64,000 nucleotides of DNA from Phlebopus portentosus (taxonomy: Eukaryota > Basidiomycota > Agaricomycetes > Boletales > Boletinellaceae), in contig JAYXKI010000014.1 in the NCBI GenBank assembly GCA_037892935.1, positions 496,001-560,000 of the forward strand. Reading direction: 5' to 3'. Both the position numbers and the translations under genes were made by a program. The notes below the pieces were generated by a model. The model saw only the letters and a program-made list of their open reading frames with translations. It ran no database searches and had not been told where the DNA came from. Every line of letters begins with the position of its first letter. Position 1 is the stretch's first letter. Below, in pieces: positions 22,189 through 33,966 of the stretch.

Positions 22189-25100
22189 AGTAAAGTCAAT
22201 GTCGAGTAAGTCGCCTTTATGACATGTGGTTGAGAATCAGCGGCGAACATGATATCGTTTATCGCAGAGGAAGGTCAGATGCGCGGTAGTAGATGCGGCA
22301 GTTAGGACTGGTATCGAAGGCACGGAAGTGCTGAAACGAGGCGTTTATAACGAAGAGCGGGAGATTAAAAATAACGTCAGTATCAACAAAAGTTTATTGC
22401 TTACGTGCATCTCTTGCATTTGTATGGAGACCAAATATGGGGCGGATGCCTGGACTGAGAAGCACCGTTAAGATCTCTTTGTTATCGTCTGATACCTGAT
22501 GTGTTTCCGGATGTCGCAACTCGATCTCTTTCTTTGCCCCGATAGACCTTCCCACCTGTGCACACGGGAAATTATGAATTAAATTAAAATTAGGCATTTC
22601 TTGTAACAACTCTCACTTACATGAAGATCGAGATCATAGATGTGAAAAAAACAGACAGGACTATCAAATCATATTTGTAACCACACGTGGTGGCATCAGC
22701 CGTCCGGCCCTATGACGACTGGACAGAAACATTCAAGTCAAGACGTTCTCATGCATCGATGTTTATCGCAGACCCGTTTGTTCTCTATGCGCGTACCCCA
22801 ATGCTATGGACTCCCCGGGCAGCGAAACCATCCGGAGGAGCCGGGTACGCCTAGATCGTTCGGGTATCGGAAATAAACGATCCCTTTTTCCAAGCCAGTC
22901 TGCGATGGTCGGGCAGAAAGAGAGGGCCTGCTTGGAAGAGGAATAGAAGAGCGAAACAGTCGGCTAGGACGAGATCGGAAGGCCTACCCAGTAACTAACT
23001 GGAGGGAGGATCGCTAACTTGCTGATTCGCCCTTTTGCCTTTTCGGGACACGTATGGTTTTCCCGGCGGTGCCAGAGGTCCAAGTTATTTTATTACTAAA
23101 TAAAATAAAAATAAAACGGAATCTTGCTATTCCATAATAGAAGTCTCCTTCTCCCGATATCACTTGTTCGACGGCGGGCGGCATCGCAAACAAAACGGTG
23201 GTTTTTCATCCTCCGTAAGTCACTCGACCCGTCGATACCGTAAGTCGTACTCAAAACTATTGATAACATCCAGTGAAACTCATGGCATCGTTTTATGTCA
23301 TCGAGCCCCATCACGATTTGAGAAGCAAAGTAGGCGGTCCGCTGATGCTATTCAGTAACGCTCGCCTTACCGTTCGGCTGTCTCGGCTCAGAGAACCCAA
23401 TAACAGGTAATCCAGATGATGAGCCGCTGGGGCTAGCAGTCGTTCTTTCCTAGTGTAACGTATGACGAAGGCACAGCATCATTATAATATGGAAAGCGCC
23501 GCTTCCTTTTCCCTTTTATTAAAGTGGTTTCCTTGTGTATCACGGAAGGTTTGAAGGAGGAACTACTTACCCTTCCGCAAGTAAATTCCATCCGTGAAGA
23601 AGTGCAAAGTCATGTCATGAGAAGAGAGAAATTAAAACAAAATTAAGACGATAGGCTCGAACACGTAGCGAGGATCCAGACGAAGAGAAAGGAAGCTTCG
23701 CACCGAGTTCATGACTACTACAAGACCAAAAGTTAGTAAATCACACGTTTCATCCTGTTCAATAATATTTATCAACTAATCCCCGCGATAGTCAAGTACA
23801 GCGAATTATGTTCTATCAGGATCCAGAAGACTGAACTGAAACGCAAGCCAAGCCTTTCCAGACAAGAGCTTTACCTGTATACGATGCATACAGGAATTAC
23901 GAGGAGAATTTCGGTGGATCCAATTGAGTAAGATTTGGTGATCAATATCGATCACCAGGCTTCTCAGCTGATGGTGCGTTGCGGCCGTGACGGGTAGGCA
24001 GTCATTCTCAGGAAAGATTCGGAATGGACGCAATCCTTCTAGGTCTAGACATGCAAAGATGCAAGAATGCCAAGACACTAAGCAATTGGAACCGATAACA
24101 CAATCAGATAGAGAAAGGTGACCCAGCATTCTATCGTTGAGCAGCTCATCGTCCTTCTCCAAAACGGAGGCAGTCAGTAAAGTATCCATTTCAAGGCTGA
24201 TTATGACCACGTGTGGTTTCTTTCTTGGTTGGTTGGTATCATAAGGAATCTGCCGTGCAATTTGAAGCCAGGAGAAACAGAAGCATAATCAAGCGCCATC
24301 ATCATATGCTGTCAGAGTACGAAAAATAGATTCATCTTAGTAACCTTGTATCCAGTTCGTGGTAGCCAGTAGCCCAAATGCACTGGTCGTAAACTAAAAG
24401 TGTAGGCTCATCTGTGCAGAAGAAGACCTTCGGCTTAGCATATCGGAAAAGACGAACTCGCGCACGATCAGACATGACGCACCGAACAACAGAACGCAAC
24501 CGAACATATCAAAAAGGGGTTGTAGAGATTGGTTCAGGTCCCCGTATACCGAAAACGCAATACTCTTGCCTCCTACTCATGTACAGATATTAGGGAAGGC
24601 GATGGTTCCGAGATGGGCCGCAATATGAAGACGCCACATCGTGATCGGAAGAAAAGCTGGAAGTCGGTCTGGAGAGTCGAGCGGAGAGAGTTCTGCGAGT
24701 GCATGAATAGAGTAGGAATAAAGTGTCTCGATCGGGCCGCGTCCGAAGCACATTGTTACTTCTCGAATGCGTTGGATGGGGATTGATCAGTAAGCACAGT
24801 CAAAGGATACCTGAGATGGTTCATACCTCAAAAAAACCGCGCTGCATGGCCATTAGAGATGTTGACTCCTAATTTCCAAGACAACACAGCGTGATGTCTT
24901 CCGCCTTGGTCCATTGCGAGATATACAATACAAATCGATATGAAGTCTGGTGCCATTCCTGACGTTCTGATCCTTCTTAAAGTTCCTCAAAGCTAATCGG
25001 ACCCCGTACCCGAAAGGGATTTGCTGAAAACCGATAGATCCAATAAAAGAGAACTATGCGCTCCTTATTCGTTCAAGCTATTCTTGCCACCAGAAGAACA

Positions 25101-27648
25101 TACGGACTGATTTCGTCACTTGGGCGTCAGAAACGAATACAATCAGGCAATGCAATTGCTTGCCGTCGGGCGCGGGCCAGAAACAGCAGCGGGACGATGT
25201 AAGATAACGGTGCCTTTGAATGCCGCGTGGTCAGACACGTTGGCCCAGTTCGAAGGCTCAGCTTTCATGAATCTTAACCGGGCGTCCAGGACCATATCAT
25301 CGAGTTCGCCGCTCTTTGAATGCTTAGAATGGAATAAACGGCCGCGGTGTGAATGATAGGCGGCGGTGAATTGGCAATCCACAAAGGGAACGGCTAGAGA
25401 AGTGGTTCCATTGCCATGCTTCCGCGGAGAAGTGGCGAGGAATAGGACGAACTGGATGATATGAAAGGTACGCTAAAAGCGTGTACGAACGTGGAGATTC
25501 ATCATTTTGGTAGTGTCCCCAGACTCCAATCGCGTAAGGCAATGATTGCAATAACTATCCGAATCCTCGGTCATCCGCCGCCGTGATACAATCGGACAAT
25601 GCAGGGGCATTCGCTTGGGGGAAAAGGGAAATCCTACGGTTCTCAGGAAGTCAAGAATCCCGAAGTACTTTAAAAGCAGATTTTTAGTGGGGTGTCAGGA
25701 GGCACATCGTAACCATAAACTTCTCCGTTTCTGACCCCTCTTTTGAGGATCATCACTCATTGCCGAGGTTAAACTGTGAGTTCACTAGGCTGCCGATTTA
25801 AACGGACCGAGATTCTGCGGGATCAAATCGTGAAGACGAGGCCGGCGACCTGGAGTCCGTCCCACTCCTGAATTCGGTCAGCCGCAACGTCCGAGTTACT
25901 GTCAGCTAATGATATTTGGGAAGGAAAGCTTACTTTTATTTTTCATCTTATTCTCTGTCTTTCACTTTGTTTGCCCGAGGTACGGTTATCGCCAAGGAGG
26001 GGAAAGAGAAAGAAGTGAAAAGTAAGGCAGAATCTAAATGTCGCAATGTTTCCCACGCTTTCGCAAGACGGGACATTCGCTACCCTCATCGAAAATTGTT
26101 CACACCACTATCCTTTATTTGGAATCTGTGGGATGTTTTTCTCTGGTAAACGGGTAGCTTTTAGGCTTTTGGCAGGCAAGCCTCATGCAAGTGCCTTGAC
26201 CTAGACCCAAAAGTTCTTTGCAGGGTGACACCCTGCAGACTCTAACCGAAGGTGGCAAGATGAAGCCTCGTCGAGAAGTATTCGCAACACGATAGGACCT
26301 CTGGATAGGGGAGTTCATGTGGTTCGACGGGGATTACCTGGTATCAGTAATTTGACCTCGCCAGGTAAGTCTCCGTTGGTGGCGGAGTCATCTGAGCAGA
26401 ACTCTAGTTGTGTTGATGCGCTCGGGTCCCTCAAAGCTCAAAGACTCACCTTCTCGGTAGCCGACAACCAATAAAATGCGAGAGAATTGGTTTTATAGGA
26501 GAAGGTACAACCATTCTCACACTATTCGAATTGTCCTCGTGTCCTACCGGGGTCGTTCTAGTGCGTACAGTACCCAAGCTGCGAGTGTCTTCATTCGACC
26601 AATAATACTTCCGTGCTTTTTTCTTTTCGAATGAAGGGTGCCGGAAAGTTCTTGGCCGGATTCGCCTGCTTCCAATACACCCTATGATAAGGTATCTCGT
26701 GGTCAGTCCGCACCGGTCTGCGAGGACGCAAGCGATTGCTCACATGCACTCCCGGATTCCCAACTCTTTTAACTTCGCCAATCTCAACCCGTCATATGCT
26801 CATTCTCTGTACGTTTGTTGAGCTGAAATTTTGGATGAGTATTCCCATCTGATATCAAGGATTACACTTCGATGCTTTCGAATCCGCTATACGCTGGAGT
26901 CATCTTAAGAGTAATTCAACAAGAACTACCGGTCGTCTAAGACAGTGGGGATAGAATCGAGACTTTCGTAGCGTTTTTGAAGGTTTTGCGCTATGGTTGG
27001 ATAATTAGTGTTGACGTCACGATGATTTTCAGGGAGGCGGAGACAGAGCGCACCAGATAACTCTGAGGACGATCACGACTGGTTCGCTACGTTGGAGACG
27101 ACTCTTAGATCCTGACTATCTGCGCTATCGTTTCAGGCTTTTAGACTTCCTCCGACAATCAGCCCGAAGGACCCACGTCATATAGGATAAACGCACGCCC
27201 ATAATATCAAGAGAATTCCGACATCCTTGGACCGTTGAGAGATTTGTTCTTGTCGACAAGTCATTCGTCGAAAACAGCGCTCGTGAGAGGCAAGAACCCT
27301 TCAAAATATTCCTGTTGTCCCCTTTAATGTCAGAGCAAGCAGAGGCAGTAAATTACGCAGGACGTCAAGAACTCGGAAAAGTATGTAGTGAGAAAACGAC
27401 GGACTAATTTTTTTTTTTTTTTTAGTCTGCGTGGAGTGAAGATCTGCACGCTAATCAACTAGGAATGGAAACTGCTAGGATCTGCGTATCACGTGTATTA
27501 CATACGTCATCACTCCGTTAATTTGAAGACGTCGAACGTGGCTACAGCCACTGTCGTGAAGACAATTGCAACATGTGTCTTTAGCCTTTCTTTCTTTTGA
27601 ACCAGAACCACGACCACTACGATATCATCGTGAAGCTCGAGTTGCGAG
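22189..27648. other. 5.4-kb stretch without a recognisable gene
   Basis: Open frames here are short and overlap in opposite directions; none resembles a protein I know. The longest minus frame (23,806-24,210) and a plus frame (24,529-24,786) have no visible domain. Base composition is mixed, without the CpG loss seen at 59 kb. A T14 tract sits near 27,410-27,423. The stretch lies between the 5' end of the transcription factor and the 5' end of the lipid synthase, inside the two inverted arms. It may be an extended regulatory region, a long non-coding transcript, or eroded mobile DNA. Confidence 0.5.
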
Positions 27649-29757
27649 ATGTCTGCGGAGCAAGCCGTATCGAACAGAGATGAGGGAGAGTTGCCTGCCA
27701 TGTCACCGATTGAAGATTCAGATTCTGGCTTCTTGTCGCCTCCGGAAACCGAGCCTAACCCTGGCTTAAATGGCACCCCAGTTCGTTGTAAGTCTGTGAT
27801 ATATTGTTCTAAGACGAAATTGCCTGAATTTCGGTAAAGGGTATGATGTGCGTTATTAGTGACTGTTTAGCTCGACACAATGAAACCTCTTGACTTCTAT
27901 TTTTTATTTATTTATTTTGCAACAGGCTGATCGAAACGAACCTTACACGAAAATAGAGCCTTTCGCGGAGAGGCATGACACTAGTGTCGAGTAAGCACCA
28001 CGATATTTAAATGCACTATAGCATCTCATTTAAATGGTCAGATTTTTCTATCATCCGTTAACTCTGTCTGCTCTGGCAGTCGGAATGGCTTTGATGGCGT
28101 ATGTTGCGACAACTGAGGATCTATTGGCGGAAGGGAAAGATAAACGTCGGTTGTAGGTACTTTGCCAAATTCTCGTATTATCCAGACGTAATTGATGCTT
28201 CTGGCAGAGGCGTTTATGCGGCTATCTCTTTCTTTCTGCTCTTTTCGACATTGCAATTTCGGGACGGTCCGTTTGTCCGACCTCACCCTGCATTCTGGCG
28301 CATCGTTCTAGGAGTAAATTTACTTTATGAGCTTGCACTAGTGTTCCTGCTGTTTCAAGACCTAGGCACCGCGCGACAGATGTTGAAACATATTGATCCT
28401 AATCTTGGAGTCCCACTACCAGAAAAAAGTTACGCGGACAACTGCGACTTCACAACAAGCAACATTCTGGTATGCCCCTTCTTCCCTTCGAGTTCGAGTT
28501 TTCTATATTTAGTCAAATATTTAGGGTGCAATTGATATCTTTTGCCTTGCCCATGCTTTAGGCTGGTTCGGGAAAGCTCTTATCCTTAGAGACTACTGGT
28601 TCTGCTGGGTATTCTCAGTTTCGCTTGGTTTATACGTGCGACTGACTTTCACAATTAGATCCTAAGCATTGCTTTTGAACTTGCCGAGTATAGTCTCCAA
28701 CATCAGCTTCCCAATTTCGCAGAGGTGAGCTTGAGATACTGATTTCATTCTCCAAATCTACCGATTCTCAGAATTATTTAGTGTTGGTGGGATCATGTGA
28801 GTTGCTGCATATAAACGTGGGCGTCGCGCTTATCAGCACTACCAGTGGATTCTGGATGTCCTCTTGTGCAATTGGGTCGGGACATACCTGGGTAAACTCG
28901 TTCGTTCCCCGCATTTGTATTTCATCTGACTCTCTCGGATGAACTTTAATAGGATGAAAACTTGTCAATACTTTGAAGTGAAAGTAAGCTCTTGTAGATT
29001 CTTCTTTGTCAAACTTTCACGGCTGATCCTCGCGTCTTCCTCTTGTGTTAGCATTATGAATGGCGAAGTCTTCGACAGAGTCGTGGTTTCCGTTCTAAGA
29101 CAAAACGCGTCATTACGCAGTTTTCGCCTCATGACTTCACTGCCTTCAAATGGGAGGGAACAGCCTCGTTTCATTCTTACGTCACTGTTGTCCTGCTGTT
29201 GGCGGTTTTCCTTGCTGCAGAACTGAATCCTTTTTATCTTAAGGCATGTGCACATACTGATGATTTTGTGATTCGGCTTATACCTTGCTTAGGCCTTGCT
29301 TTGGATGGAACCAAGCCACCCGATTGTCATCTCAAGGCTTGCGGGCATTTTCATATGCGGACTCCCAGCGGTGAGGGAGCTGTATCAGTATACAGGGGAC
29401 TCCAGGTAAGAAATATCGACAGATGTAATAGTGTTGACTGATATCAACTGAAGTTCAATAGGAGAGTGAAGCGGATGGGTTCTCACGTCTGGCTGCTTCT
29501 TGCTACAGTCGTGACCGAGATAGTGGTGATCAGAAAGTGGAGCAAGAACCAGTTTCCCGAGCCCTTCCCGAGACATGTTAAAATTGCGTGGGTTATTGGC
29601 GCGGTTCTTCTAGTTCTTTATCCGGTGACGAAGGCAAGTTGGTTGTTACAATTCATGGTACATCAACATGATTTGGTTTTCGTTGTAGTTTGGTATACCG
29701 AACGTAAGGCGCTATCTACGGCGACGTCGGAAGGAACTGCGTGTAAGGTCTAATTGA
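27649..29757 (+). CDS. Phosphatidylserine synthase, base-exchange (PTDSS) type
   Basis: Enzymes of this family swap the head group of phosphatidylcholine or phosphatidylethanolamine for serine in the ER membrane. The start at 27,649 opens an acidic Ser/Pro-rich N-terminus. The family blocks are then EFFYHPLTLSALAVGMALMA, LQFRDGPFVRPHPAFWR, the core HQLPNFAECWWDH, WILDVLLCNWVGTYLGMKTC and YFEVKHYEWRS. At least six hydrophobic segments are present. About ten exons end at a TGA at 29,755-29,757. Two introns use GC donors (29,244 and 29,634), both after AAG. The join near 28,135-28,180 cannot be made cleanly with GT-AG rules, so one base may be missing there; the first intron probably uses GTTCGT. 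The CDP-diacylglycerol route (CHO1) is the usual fungal enzyme, and this is not that family. Confidence 0.88.
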
Positions 29758-30570
29758 ATCCTTCTTTGCACAAAGGTATTTTCTCTCACTTCTTGTGCCT
29801 CACGTTCGGGGGGCGCGCCAAGTTGTATTCGCGCCAGTTCTTCCAGAGAAGGCTGTTAGGAAATAGAACAAGTGGCTAGTTTAATATTCGTTTCTAGGAG
29901 TCCTTCTGGGTCTTCTCTACGCAACTCAATGTGAACGCGAGAATCTGGGAAGATCGATCAGACTCCTCTAGGCGAGCCGGACCAGCTTGCCAGCATCTAT
30001 TCATTCAGACACTGTATTGTTTTTACTTTTAAGTCTAAAGCTTCTCATCTCGGACTTTGCCTTCGCACTATGAAGGACAGCCTACATCGACAAGCCAGAT
30101 AATCTCGACTTGTATCCAACTCCCGATAGACTTAGCAGCGGCCGAAATTATGTGCAACTCGTCACACGGAGTATGGCAATGTCGAAACAAGGTCTGTCCC
30201 CTAGTCTTATCAGAAACCATTTCGCAGGAAACTTCGGCAAGGTTTTTACGGCATTGTATTGGCTTCAACCAGCAACATTGTGATACTCTTAACAAGCGCC
30301 GTTCATCATTTACCAAATGCCTTATCGAAGCTTTCCTTGGGCTAAGCACCAAGCCATTGGACACACCTGAACGATCCAAGATTCACTGACTTGTCTTGCT
30401 GTCAGAATACCAAATATTACGCAGTCTCAATTCCTGCCCCTTCTTTACGCCACAAACTTTCTTGGAACTTTCAACCATCGTTGCGGATAATCCTCAGGTG
30501 TCTCCTGAACAATGGCTGTGCTACTTTTCCGAGAGAGAAAAAAAGTCCGTGCTAGTCCAGGTTCTTCCCC
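29758..30570. other. Intergenic, inner edge of right arm
   Basis: No gene is recognised between the lipid synthase and the TANGO2 pseudogene. Arm-to-arm similarity begins at about 30,570. Confidence 0.5.
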
Positions 30571-31671
30571 TTAGGATCTTCCCCCCTCTTTCTGGATGTT
30601 TACCGTGCAGCGAAAGATTCGAGCCTCCCGTGGATCACCACGGACAGCCGTCCCCCTCCCCACTGACCATAACATGATCATTTCGCCTGACTTACACAAG
30701 ACCGTCGAAAGCCGCGTGACATATATTTCGTACCCACCACTTCGCCCGGCATTTGAAGAAATGCCGCTGCGCGGGAGCAATTGAGGTGTCTGGATCGAGT
30801 CGCGCAGCTGAAAATGGGCCGATGGGGTATGGCTCACATTGCCATCTTCCATGAAGCAAGGTGAACAACGATTTGGATATTTGTGATCGTCCCTTACGAG
30901 AGAATCCGGAACAAGTACTCAACAAGCTCATCCTCAGACAGCTTCTGCTCGTCTGCATTGTCTGCATGCAGAAGCTCAGTAAAGCTGGCTACGCCCTTCT
31001 TCACCTTCGCCCATGCCCTCCGTCGGGGTTATCCACGCCATTCGGGATGGCCCCTGCACGGCGCTCTTCTGGAAGGAGGTCCCGCTTGATGATCGCACCA
31101 TGACCTCCGGAATTTGTGATCAGCGATGCATCGTAGGCAAGTATGGCTGCGCCTGACTCGCCTCCACTCATCGGCGTTAGCAGGAGAAGGTTGAATCCTG
31201 TATGATCTGTCGAGCCCTCCCTCTCAAGCAGGTCGACGAAGTGGTCGGCGTTGAGTGCCTCCGGGAGTAGGAACGAGAAGACGAGAAGGCCATGGACTTC
31301 TTGTACAGGGTACCCTCTGCCTTAGAGATGTTCGTCTGTATAACCTAATCAATACAGGGCAAGACAAACTTCAAATTGTTGTGCACTGGTACCGACATCA
31401 GGGCGACACGGCCCGCACGGTTAATGCCGAACTAGCATGCCTTGATCGCAGCCAGATAGGACAAAGTTGACATCCAAATCTGGCTCGTGCCCAAAGTAGT
31501 GGAAGTGTGCATTAGACGTCGGCCGTGAGAGATATTTGTCGGGATTGGAACACAATATCCTGTGAACGGAGGGATGGACTAAGGGAGATTATGGATATAA
31601 ATATGATGGATATGTTCTTCCGCGTACAGGGCATAGCCTAAATAATCCAGGGACCAGAAACCAGTGCACAT
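30571..31671 (-). pseudogene. TANGO2 pseudogene, right arm of inverted duplication
   Basis: This is the decayed partner of the intact TANGO2 at 18,949-20,060. It begins at 31,671 with MCTGFWSLDYLGYAL. The signature motif is changed: NRDE has become NPDK in the segment following the first intron (near 31,530). Around 31,420-31,450 the block corresponding to SGRDLKAGGSW is shortened and shifted. Several later blocks remain readable in changing frames, for example the VRGDPREARIFR string near the 3' end. The last exon also lacks part of the DNIYGTRVSTVLLV motif, reading EIYVTRLSTVL. The gene is divergent from the intact ARP6 copy at 32,032. Confidence 0.85.
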
Positions 31672-32031
31672 GTTGGGGCTGAGCAAAGATGTGAGATGCC
31701 CCTGTCAGACAGTCGTTGGCGGCTATCCAGAGACGGCGGATGCACGAATGTAGTCTGTTGACGAATCTGGGTAACTGACGCCTTCAGAGCAGAACAGTTT
31801 GATACACGACGGCAGTAATGCTACTAATACTAGAGTATCACCTAGTCAAGTAGTCCTCCGATCTGGTCAAGATCTAAGGAATAATTCAAGAATTAATGCA
31901 TGATTTTTGTGAGACCCTGCGCACATGACGGCCGGGAGAAGCGTGACTCGGACGCGTGGACGCGCCTTCTCGGTTAGAACTCAGCCGTGACCTTGACTGG
32001 AACCGCCAACATGCTTCGGTGAGCACTGAGA
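31672..32031. promoter_or_regulatory. Divergent promoter, right ARP6/TANGO2 pair
   Basis: This 360-bp spacer corresponds to 18,593-18,948 in the left arm. It drives the functional ARP6 to the right and faces a dead TANGO2 to the left, the mirror of the situation in the left arm. Confidence 0.6.
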
Positions 32032-33966
32032 ATGCAGCCGACACCAGTCCTCGTGCTTGACAATGGGGCATCAACCATCAAGACCGGTATTGTCGCTCCA
32101 GATGGTCACGAGGAGCCATTGGCGACAGATGCAAGGCAAGTGTTTTGAACGCAATATTCTGAAGACCGCAACGCTCATTCCGGTATCAGAATTGTGACGA
32201 ACGCCATCGTTCGGCAGACAAAAGGAGAAAAGAAAACATTCTTCGGGCACGAGTTCGACAGATGCAGAGATTTCTCTTCCTTACATTTCCGCCTCCCTTT
32301 TGAACGGGTGCGTGTTCGTGCTGATGGCCGAAATGACCGGACTTTGACGCCATTGGATACAGGGATACTTGACAGACTGGGATGCCCAAAAGGCTATTTG
32401 GGACGGACTATTCTACGCAAAAGATGGACTGAAGGTATGACACGAAATGGATCTGCAAGTCGTATCGTTCATTGAGTTTGGTCAGGTCAACACAAGCGAG
32501 ACGTCACTAATTATCACTGAGCCATACTTCAACCTGCCAAATATCCAGGACCAGTATGACCAGTTTGTGTTCGAGGAGTACGACTTCCAGTCTTGCTACC
32601 GCTGTACACGTGAGTGATCTGATTCACTGCGGATGTAGCCTGTGTAATTGATGGTGAGATTCACTCAGCCGCGTCTCTGCTGCAATACGGGCCTCTATTT
32701 AGCAGCGAAGGATATCAGGGTGCTCCCGAATGCATGCTGATCGTCGACTCTGGATTTAGCTTCACACATGTTGTGCCGTTGATGAGCGGGAAGGTTCTTT
32801 GGAAGAGTGTCCGAAGGCGAGTCTGGTCTAAGCCATTGGCTGGGTCGGGATTTTCCAACACAGCCGGGCTAACGAATGCGGATGCACAGACTGGACGTTG
32901 GAGGGAAGTTTCTGACGAACTACCTGAAGGAGCTGCTCTCGTTCCGACAGTATGATCTGATGGGCGAGACGTACATCACGAATGATGTAAAGGAGCGTTG
33001 TTGCTATGTGTCCACAAATTACAAGGAAGACATGGAACTTAGTCGGTAAGCGGCGTCGCAGATTGTTGCTGCGTGCGCTCAATATCTTCCCGCTTTGCAG
33101 CTTCGAACCGTCGAAGATCGTGCAGGAATACATATTGCCGAGATACTCGGAGAACCGTCCGGGGAGGGTAAAGACCCAAGAGGATGTTTTGACAGGAGAA
33201 GACGATGTACTGCGGATGAACACCGAGCGGTTCGCCGTGGGGGAGCTTCTGTTCAGGCCCAATGATATTGGTTTGAGCTTCTTTGAATAGTAGGGTATCT
33301 AATTCAAATAATTCATGCTCTGTCAGGACTGCCCCAAGCTGGTCTGTCCTATACGATCGCAAACGCGATATCATCGTTGCCTGAGGACGTGCAGGGACTG
33401 TTCTGGGCGAACATCGGCCTCATCGGCGGGAACGTGAGACTACCTGGATTCCGGAATAGACTGTAGGTGCTTCTGGATCTAAGCTCCATCTGAAGTTTTC
33501 ACGAAATGATTATGTATGATCAGGATGACTGAATTGCGAAGTCTGGCGCCTGCTGAACATGAAGTCCGCATATATGAATCATCCAAGTGGGTGCATGCAA
33601 GCTCTTTACCTGGGGAGAGCTAACATTGTGTTGATTCGCAGTCCAATCATAGGTGCTTATCTGGCTGGGGCTGAATTTGCGCGCCAACCAGGGCTTGCCA
33701 ACGTCTGCGTGACACGGGCAGAATATCAGGAAGCGGGAAGCCGTGCGTGCAGGAGGAAGTTTAAATATGCAACTTGGCAAGCTCGAGAAGAGGAGGAAGA
33801 GACGATACAGGGGCCCAGGAAGGATATGGGGACCAATGCAGGGATGTTGAGTAGTAGGACAAGATCGAGAGGATCGAAGGCTCAAGAAGGTGCCCTTGAC
33901 TCTGCGGCTGGGGCGGAGAGGAAGCCGTTAAGGTCTTCACGGTCTCGCACAGCAACGAAGTCCTGA
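32032..33966 (+). CDS. ARP6: Actin-related protein 6 (ARP6), intact copy
   Basis: ARP6 is a nuclear actin-like subunit of the SWR1 complex, which exchanges H2A.Z into chromatin. Ten exons join in frame: 32,032-32,135; 32,190-32,307; 32,363-32,434; 32,486-32,609; 32,669-32,816; 32,890-33,045; 33,101-33,270; 33,327-33,462; 33,524-33,586; 33,642-33,966. Key blocks are [16 protein letters not shown] at the N-terminus, [33 protein letters not shown], the phosphate-loop-like [29 protein letters not shown], and [18 protein letters not shown]. The first and fifth introns have GC donors (32,136 and 32,817). After the usual ending RRKFKY there is an added basic, Ser/Arg-rich tail of about 60 residues. 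It is divergent from a dead TANGO2 copy. Confidence 0.93.

Noticed and set aside
16643..33966. The two arms as a composite transposon with long terminal inverted repeats
   Set aside because: The arms are ordinary host genes, no transposase lies between them, and arm ends coincide with gene ends rather than with short terminal repeats.
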